A stretch of DNA of 48,745 bases from Halobacteriales archaeon (GTDB lineage: Archaea > Halobacteriota > Halobacteria > Halobacteriales > SKNY01). Positions 43,748 to 48,745 of this stretch are shown one piece after another. Every line of letters begins with the position of its first letter. The stretch's first letter is position 1. The stretch spans positions 1-48,745 of the forward strand of contig SKQO01000015.1 in the NCBI GenBank assembly GCA_007118975.1, read 5' to 3'. A model generated the notes under the pieces. The model was not told where the DNA came from and ran no database searches. It worked only from the letters and a program-made list of their open reading frames with translations. The position numbers and the translations under genes are program-made.

Positions 43748-43897
43748 ATGAAACGCGTGTTTGGGGTCCGTACATTCATAGCCAACGAAGAGCAACGTAT
43801 TGGACATATGTGGCCAGTTCGGTGGGCGATCAAAGCCGCGCTGCTCTGGTTGCTCAAACGCATAGGAAAGCACGTATGGCGACGGGTTCGGCGGTGA
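43748..43897 (+). CDS. Possible 49-residue basic small protein
   Basis: ATG 43748 to TGA 43895-43897 encodes MKRVFGVRTFIANEEQRIGH, then WPVRWAIKAALLWLLKRIGK and VWRRVRR. It is strongly basic with one amphipathic or hydrophobic helix (IKAALLWLLKRIG), unusual for an acidic haloarchaeal proteome. GAGGAGG lies directly before the ATG, too close for a normal ribosome site. It could be chance open sequence at the flank of the dead IS element or a membrane-active micropeptide. No homologue is known to me. Confidence 0.3.
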   Translation: MKRVFGVRTFIANEEQRIGHMWPVRWAIKAALLWLLKRIGKHVWRRVRR

Positions 43898-43928
43898 CGA
43901 TCAGCCAGTGAAGTACGGAACGTACCCG

Positions 43929-44573
43929 CTAGCTCGCAGCATGAGTGCCCTGCAACAATGCGCGTCCCAAGTGGGTACAGATCGTCGCGATCCAGTTGAC
44001 CACGTGCATGAATACCAGGAGCAACAGTGCTCCGAGCGGCATCACCAGAACTGATTCCCAGAGCGTGTCGATGCGCCAGAAACCGAGAAGAATCAGTTCC
44101 CGAGTGATGGGGGCGGTCAAGAGACTGGCGATCACAAGCCCAAACATCAGCAGGAGCAGCGAACCGACGAACCCGACGAACACCTTGATCACGAGAAAGC
44201 CGATACCCTTCCAGGTAGAGGGTGCAGTGAGGACTTGCTTGAACCATTTCGGGGTCGCTCCACGTTCGTATGGATCGACATCCCTGGGCGAGGAAAGCTG
44301 GACTCCCACGAGTCGGACCAACAGCGCACGTTCAAGAGCCGAACCCCACCGCCCGAGGACGATGGTTACGATGATAATGGGAATCCCGACCAGTATCGGG
44401 GCGAACGTGATGCCGACGAGGAAACCTCCCCCCAGCCCGACGGCATAGATACCACCCAAAAGGACGGATATCACGAGGTAGACCAGATTTCGGTACGTCG
44501 CCTCGTCGGTGACAACCGACAGAAACCCGCCAAGCGGTGTCTCCGCCTGAGACCAGGATACGTCCGGCGACAT
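43929..44573 (-). CDS. Multi-spanning membrane protein with sensor-type domain
   Basis: 214 residues from ATG 44573 (MSPDVSWSQAETPLGGFLSV); the longer frame upstream is antisense to the lipoprotein gene's promoter region. Two pairs of hydrophobic helices: NLVYLVISVLLGGIYAVGLG then GFLVGITFAPILVGIPIIIV, and later FVGFVGSLLLLMFGLVIASL and MPLGALLLLVFMHVVNWIAT, with RWGSALERALLVRLVGVQLS between. This matches the putative sensor domain found in haloarchaeal and actinobacterial membrane proteins. Function unknown; no kinase domain is attached. Divergent from the lipoprotein gene with a 175-nt spacer. Confidence 0.7.
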   Translation of the reverse strand: MSPDVSWSQAETPLGGFLSVVTDEATYRNLVYLVISVLLGGIYAVGLGGGFLVGITFAPILVGIPIIIVTIVLGRWGSALERALLVRLVGVQLSSPRDVDPYERGATPKWFKQVLTAPSTWKGIGFLVIKVFVGFVGSLLLLMFGLVIASLLTAPITRELILLGFWRIDTLWESVLVMPLGALLLLVFMHVVNWIATICTHLGRALLQGTHAAS

Positions 44574-44748
44574 TGGAACGTATCCCTCTTTCCGGAGGAA
44601 ACACACTACGTTTCTGATCTCGTTTCGACGGCTTCTGAAACCACACGGCGAACGATGATTCAGCAGAGGACGGATGCTTGCGTCAGTACACGAGACTGTA
44701 TGTCGGACCAATGATTACATTAGGCCAGCTCCCCTACTTCGTTCGATA

Positions 44749-45714
44749 ATGGCACTCGATCGGCGGACGATGCTGGCAACCACGGCGGCGGCTACGGGCC
44801 TACTGAAGGCCGGATGTCTGGAGTCGTTGAATCCGGACGAGCCCCATCGCGAGCATCTACCCGATGAAGAGCTCGTCGATCCAGCGGCGATGGAAACAAG
44901 GTGGCTGGCAGCCCCCGACGAGGAGCCATACGATTTTGGAGTCGCTTCCCCCATCGGGATCGACGAAAACGATGTCCACCTCGAGGTCGAACGAACGGGG
45001 ATGTATGTCGGTGCGACCCGATACCTCCGGGCACTTGCAGAGCGGAGGGCCGAGGAACTGGACCAGATCACCTTCGTTGATCTCTCGTTACCACCCGAAC
45101 ACCACGCAGATGGCGTCGTACTCGAGGGAGACCTCGAGGCCAGCGACGTTGTCGAGACCCTGGAAGGCTGGGAAGGCGATGCACTCCAGATCGTGGACGA
45201 AGCGTCCCACGGCGGATATGAGCTTTACGTGCTCGGGCGAGGGGACGTATTCGCCGTCGAAGACGGGACTGTGATCCTCTCTGGAGCCGGATTCCCAGCC
45301 GATGAGGCGAGTCGAACCCATGTCGAGGAAATTATCGATGCGGCCGTGGGTGATCGTACCAACTACGTGGATGAAGAACCCGACCTCGCTGAAGTACTGA
45401 AGTACGTCGAACGAGGCCAAATCGTCGAGGCAGGCATGGGGAAAATCCGCGAGAACGCACCGGAGGAGACACTTGCATTCGGACAGTCGATCACGGTGCT
45501 CCAAGGGCTGACGGAACTCTTCTTCGCTGCGATTTTTGCTGACGAGGAAACCGCGGACGCGAACGCCGACGCGATGGAAGGTCTCGTGGCGGAATTCGAT
45601 ATGGTGATGGACCAGGAGGTGCAGGTCGAAGATCGCGTCGCCTCCCTCGATGCGACGGTCGACTGGTCGATCGAGGCAGGAAACGGCCCCGATCTCGAAC
45701 CGGGTGGAATTTAG
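44749..45714 (+). CDS. Tat-exported haloarchaeal lipoprotein, function unknown
   Basis: 321 residues. MALDRRTMLATTAAATGLLK then AGCLES is a signal with twin Arg (residues 5-6), a hydrophobic stretch and lipobox LKAGC, so the protein is probably exported folded by Tat and lipid-anchored at Cys 23. The mature part is highly acidic (DEPHREHLPDEELVD, DEEPDLAEVLKYVERGQIVE), typical for an extracellular haloarchaeal protein. I recognise no enzyme motif; the repeats VETLEGWEGDALQIVDEASH and AEVLKYVERGQIVEAGMGKI suggest a two-part ligand-binding or structural fold. TTACATTA about 30 nt upstream may be its TATA element. The next plus-strand gene, 186 nt away, also encodes a cell-surface protein. Confidence 0.75.
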   Translation: MALDRRTMLATTAAATGLLKAGCLESLNPDEPHREHLPDEELVDPAAMETRWLAAPDEEPYDFGVASPIGIDENDVHLEVERTGMYVGATRYLRALAERRAEELDQITFVDLSLPPEHHADGVVLEGDLEASDVVETLEGWEGDALQIVDEASHGGYELYVLGRGDVFAVEDGTVILSGAGFPADEASRTHVEEIIDAAVGDRTNYVDEEPDLAEVLKYVERGQIVEAGMGKIRENAPEETLAFGQSITVLQGLTELFFAAIFADEETADANADAMEGLVAEFDMVMDQEVQVEDRVASLDATVDWSIEAGNGPDLEPGGI

Positions 45715-45900
45715 GGGCTCATCAGAGAAATAAATCACCGAACCGCCGACAACACACCCTGACGGCCAGGCGGGGAAGGGTTAATTCGTTCCGCTTCAAA
45801 CTCAGCCGCCAATGGGATCGAAGCACCGGGGTGAGGGCGGTTTCTGGCGATTGGGGACGCCGCGATCGACACCTTGTCTGGAGCTGAGCGGTGATCTCCG

Positions 45901-47694
45901 GTGAACCGTTGGCGTGCGGTGGGATTGATACTGATCGTCAGTATCATCTCGGGGGGCATGATCGGCCTCGGCGTCGCAGCAGGTACGGACACTGGTGATG
46001 CTGGTGCAAGCACGCACTCGGTCGAATTCGGTGATTCGCATCTCGCTAGCGATCACGTCCACGAATGTGCGGAGACTCCACCCGAGGACCACGCGGACCC
46101 GGAAGGGGACACCGCTGACGTCGTCGGCTGGGTCGACGGCTACTGGTACAACGAACCGCTCGATATCGACGACACGAACAGGTTGACCGAAGAAGAAATC
46201 GAAGAGCTGACCGCGAGAACAGCCGCCCGGGTCGAGGCCCTGCGGTGTCACACATTCGAGGAACTCCCCCCGCTCGAATTCCTGACTCGGGACGAGTACC
46301 GCGATGACGTAGAATCGAGTATCCGGCAGAGCATGGGCGAAGAAGACCAGCAGTTTGCTGACGCCCAACTCGCGTCGATGCTCCTCGTCGGTACCGAGGA
46401 GGAAGCTAAAGAGGTGCTGATCGAACAACGGGCTGGGTTCCCTGCGGCCTTTTACAACACGGAGGACGAGGTGATCGGTTTCATCACCGACGATCCCGAC
46501 GAGATCGAGATCGACCAAGTGACACTGGCCCACGAACTCCTCCATGCGCTCCAGGATCAGCATTTCGATATCGGGACCGTCTTCGACGAGCCGACCAACG
46601 ACCAGTTCATCTCATCGCTGGCAGTGGTGGAGGGTGACGCCGTACTCGTCGATAGTACGTATGCGGAGAACTGTGACCTCGATGAATGGCCCGACGACTG
46701 CATCCGACCGACGCCCGTGGCACCAGGGGAACCGGCGAGCTGGGGGCTGACGATCGAACAACTCGCGGCTTATCACTCGCCACTCGTCGCGGAAGTCAAG
46801 GAAGACGAGGGATGGGACGGTGTCGACGCGTTGTTGGAGGAACCACCTGATTCGATGGTACAGGTGATCGATCCGGACCAGCGCGATACCTTCGAACCAG
46901 CCGACCTCTCCGTTCCGGATCGGAGCGACGAAACCTGGGAACCGGTCGAGACTGAACACGGTGGGTACGACCGTCTCGGGCAACATGCCCTCACTGCGAT
47001 CCTGATCGCCCCGACGTTCGAATCGGGGGTCGAAATCGTCGACGTAATGGAATTCCAGCAAGCTCACGCAGGGGGCGATTTCAACTACGACATTTCTGCG
47101 ACGGACGGGTGGCAGGGTGACCAGTTCCACGCGTACGCCACCGACGATGGTGACGTTGCTGGCGTATGGAAGCTAGCCTGGGTAAACGAAGCCGAGGCAG
47201 AGACGTTCGCGAGCGCGTACGAGGATCTTCTTGCCCATCGGGGTGGATCGGAACACGATGAATACGCGAACGTCTGGACCCTCGAGGACGGAAACTGGGA
47301 AATGGCAGTGGCGGTGGAGACAGACGGGGATCGACTCTGGATCGTGACGGCACCGTCCGTAGACGAGCTGTCCGCCGTCCATGGTGATCTGGAACTCGCG
47401 GCGGATGATAAGGATCTCGAGGAACGGATCGAAACGCTCGAAGCACAACTCGAGCAGCGAGATTCCGAGCTCGAACAGCGCGATGAGCGCATCGACGAGC
47501 TCGAACAGGAAATCGAGGAACTTCGCGAACTAGAGGCGGCCGTCGAGGATGTGTTGAACGAATCTACTGCTGACGATCTCGATGAACTCGAGGACGCGCT
47601 CGAAGCCGAGGACGAGTCGATTTCGGGCTTCGGGAGTATCGTTGCCGTGATCGGGCTGTGTGTGGCAGCAATTGCGATTAGACGGCGCAGTTAA
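45901..47694 (+). CDS. Hvo_1808-like surface protein with zincin-type HExxH motif and C-terminal anchor
   Basis: 597 residues, GTG 45901. Signal peptide MNRWRAVGLILIVSIISGGM then IGLGVAAG. The body contains GFITDDPDEIEIDQVTLAHE then LLHALQDQHFDIG, that is HELLH (residues about 218-222), with later VVEGDAVL, the usual third-ligand region, so a metalloprotease-like fold is likely. DFNYDISATDGWQGDQFHAY and the second half resemble the haloarchaeal Hvo_1808 surface protein family. Residues about 500-570 form a charged coiled coil (IETLEAQLEQRDSELEQRDE). The end, SGFGSIVAVIGLCVAAIAIR then RRS, is shaped like a PGF-CTERM sorting signal but with Ser in place of Pro. TTAATTC at 45781-45787 is too far for a leaderless start at 45901, so the start is not certain. 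Confidence 0.8.
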   Translation: MNRWRAVGLILIVSIISGGMIGLGVAAGTDTGDAGASTHSVEFGDSHLASDHVHECAETPPEDHADPEGDTADVVGWVDGYWYNEPLDIDDTNRLTEEEIEELTARTAARVEALRCHTFEELPPLEFLTRDEYRDDVESSIRQSMGEEDQQFADAQLASMLLVGTEEEAKEVLIEQRAGFPAAFYNTEDEVIGFITDDPDEIEIDQVTLAHELLHALQDQHFDIGTVFDEPTNDQFISSLAVVEGDAVLVDSTYAENCDLDEWPDDCIRPTPVAPGEPASWGLTIEQLAAYHSPLVAEVKEDEGWDGVDALLEEPPDSMVQVIDPDQRDTFEPADLSVPDRSDETWEPVETEHGGYDRLGQHALTAILIAPTFESGVEIVDVMEFQQAHAGGDFNYDISATDGWQGDQFHAYATDDGDVAGVWKLAWVNEAEAETFASAYEDLLAHRGGSEHDEYANVWTLEDGNWEMAVAVETDGDRLWIVTAPSVDELSAVHGDLELAADDKDLEERIETLEAQLEQRDSELEQRDERIDELEQEIEELRELEAAVEDVLNESTADDLDELEDALEAEDESISGFGSIVAVIGLCVAAIAIRRRS

Positions 47695-47747
47695 CCCGTC
47701 TTATTCATACACGGCACAGAAAAAGAAAAACCGGTTGCCGTCGTGGC

Positions 47748-48377
47748 TCACTCGATAATGACTTGTGAACCGAACATGGCCAGATGGTGGACCCGTGGAT
47801 CGGGCGTCAGTTCCGGATGGAAAGCGGTGCCGACCACCGAACCGTCCCGAATCGCGACGATGTTCCCGCCGTGTCGAGCGAGTACCTCCACCTCGTCACC
47901 GATCGACGCGACCTGCGGGGCCCGGATGAACACGGCGTGAAACGGGTCGCCACTGCCGATCGACAGCGTGGTCTCGAAACTGTCCTTTTGTCGGCCGAAC
48001 GCGTTCCGGTTGACCGTCGCATCGACGACCCCGAGGGGATCAACCCGGTCGTCCTTGGCGTCCCGCGAGGCGACGATCAGTCCCGCGCACGTCGCAAGGA
48101 GAGGTTTAGCGGCCGAGACGTGGTCGATGATCTCCGCCGCGATCCCCTCCCGATGGATCAGTCTGGAGATGGTGGTCGATTCTCCGCCCGGCATCGCGAG
48201 GAAATCGCATTGCGGAACGATCCCCGATCCCCTGATCGTACTCACCTCTACGGATCGGCCGACGGTCTCGGCCGCGCGTTCAATCGCTGCTGTATGTTCT
48301 GCGACGTCACCCTGGACGGCCACTACGCCGGCTTTAATGGGCTCGTCTCGTCGCGGATCGAGCAGTTCAGACGCCAC
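47748..48377 (-). CDS. pdxT: Pyridoxal 5'-phosphate synthase glutaminase subunit PdxT
   Basis: 209 residues, GTG 48377. Hydrolyses glutamine and passes ammonia to Pdx[21 protein letters not shown] is the family start, [20 protein letters not shown] the oxyanion-hole Gly region, [14 protein letters not shown] the nucleophile Cys, [13 protein letters not shown] the substrate-pocket RAP motif, and [15 protein letters not shown] the His-Glu of the catalytic triad. The GTG lies within the end of pdxS (11-nt overlap), so the genes are co-translated. The N-terminal residues before IKAGVV are an extension compared with bacterial PdxT. Confidence 0.95.
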   Translation of the reverse strand: MASELLDPRRDEPIKAGVVAVQGDVAEHTAAIERAAETVGRSVEVSTIRGSGIVPQCDFLAMPGGESTTISRLIHREGIAAEIIDHVSAAKPLLATCAGLIVASRDAKDDRVDPLGVVDATVNRNAFGRQKDSFETTLSIGSGDPFHAVFIRAPQVASIGDEVEVLARHGGNIVAIRDGSVVGTAFHPELTPDPRVHHLAMFGSQVIIE

Positions 48378-48745
48378 GACCTTGCAGTTGTTCTTCCTCT
48401 GCCAACTCCACGTTGGCCTGGCCCTTCATGCCCTTGCCGATACCTTCGGTGATCTCGGCGAGCGCCTCCGGATCGTCCCAGTTGTTGACTGCCTCGACAA
48501 CGGCAGTGCCCATCTCCTCGGGATTCTCCGCCCCGAAAATGCCGCTCCCCACGAAGATGCCGTCACATTCGAGGTGCATCATGAGTGCTGCATCGGCGGG
48601 TGTCGCGATGCCGCCAGCAGCGAAGTTCACGACCGGCAGGCGACCACGCTCGGCAGTTTCGTGCACCAGTTCGGCGGGTGCCTCGTTCTCGCGGGCCCAG
48701 GCCTCGCGCTCCTCGTGGTTCATTCCTTCGAGCTTGCGGATCGCA
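48367..48745 (-). CDS. pdxS: Pyridoxal 5'-phosphate synthase subunit PdxS, C-terminal part (cut by window edge)
   Basis: About 126 C-terminal residues are visible; the 5' end is beyond base 48745. PdxS builds PLP from ribose 5-phosphate, glyceraldehyde 3-phosphate and ammonia. [20 protein letters not shown] is family-specific, [20 protein letters not shown] and [12 protein letters not shown]-like [20 protein letters not shown] are the C-terminal phosphate-binding strands, and [20 protein letters not shown] is the usual tail. Upstream of and overlapping pdxT. Confidence 0.95.
   Translation of the reverse strand, partial: AIRKLEGMNHEEREAWARENEAPAELVHETAERGRLPVVNFAAGGIATPADAALMMHLECDGIFVGSGIFGAENPEEMGTAVVEAVNNWDDPEALAEITEGIGKGMKGQANVELAEEEQLQGRGV

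Noticed and set aside
1-48745. CRISPR array, rRNA operon or replication origin
   Set aside because: No regularly spaced repeats, rRNA signatures, origin-type repeat clusters or orc/cdc6 genes were seen.

Overview
The window is a chromosomal segment of a haloarchaeon (class Halobacteria). The evidence is moderately high GC, acidic proteins rich in Asp and Glu, leaderless genes with a TATA element about 25-30 nt before the start, many ATG/GTG starts without Shine-Dalgarno sites, and archaeal core genes: secE-nusG(spt5), F420 pathway cofD, PolX with a PHP domain, a pccB-pccX-pccA-birA cluster, and haloarchaea-typical families such as DUF5788, HTH_10 regulators and Hvo_1808-type surface proteins. 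I cannot name the genus from sequence alone.

Layout. 1-8.7 kb is an accessory, eroding region. It holds an AT-rich tyrosine integrase (frameshifted, cut by the window edge), a tRNA-Ser(UGA) preceded by a perfect palindrome, a transposase relic, a frameshifted glycoside hydrolase, a cytochrome P450 with several frameshifts, an HTH_10 regulator without an obvious start codon, a ceramidase-like hydrolase and an orphan DNA methyltransferase that may be the haloarchaeal CTAG enzyme. 8.9-19.6 kb is mostly ordinary: an aminoglycoside-phosphotransferase-like protein, polX and DUF5788 on the minus strand; zinc-finger rhomboid and endonuclease V, then SDR and glycerate kinase on the plus strand; an ArsA/Get3-type ATPase; an aminotransferase broken by an amber codon; CinA; and a PHP protein. 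19.7-24 kb has a small zinc-finger protein, a broken NRAMP-like transporter and the minus-strand run cofD-dus-secE-nusG. 24-33.4 kb has an HD phosphohydrolase, an amidohydrolase, the acyl-CoA carboxylase cluster with its biotin ligase, a sodium:neurotransmitter-symporter (NSS) protein and an SDR. 33.5-42.1 kb has threonine dehydratase, a DUF1080 protein, a frameshifted UPF0324 transporter, a GNAT acetyltransferase, sucCD, a second NSS protein and moaC. 42.2-43.7 kb is a decayed IS200/IS605-type tnpB carrying a 53-nt double-hairpin insert. 43.7-48.7 kb has a membrane sensor-type protein, a Tat lipoprotein, a large Hvo_1808-like surface protein and pdxT-pdxS (cut by the right edge).

Metabolic links: biotin ligase sits beside the biotin-dependent carboxylase; carboxylation of acyl-CoA and succinyl-CoA synthetase touch the same propionate/TCA intermediates; PdxST supplies PLP used by the threonine dehydratase; CofD makes F420 precursor; Dus, SecE and NusG are core information and secretion functions.

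Two traits stand out. First, seven genes (integrase, glycoside hydrolase, P450, aminotransferase, NRAMP, UPF0324, tnpB) are broken by frameshifts or in-frame stops, several at conserved Trp codons; an eighth (the HTH_10 regulator) lacks a start, and a ninth is a transposase relic. Second, three convergent gene pairs end in one shared CTAG tetranucleotide, in a window that also encodes a candidate CTAG methyltransferase.
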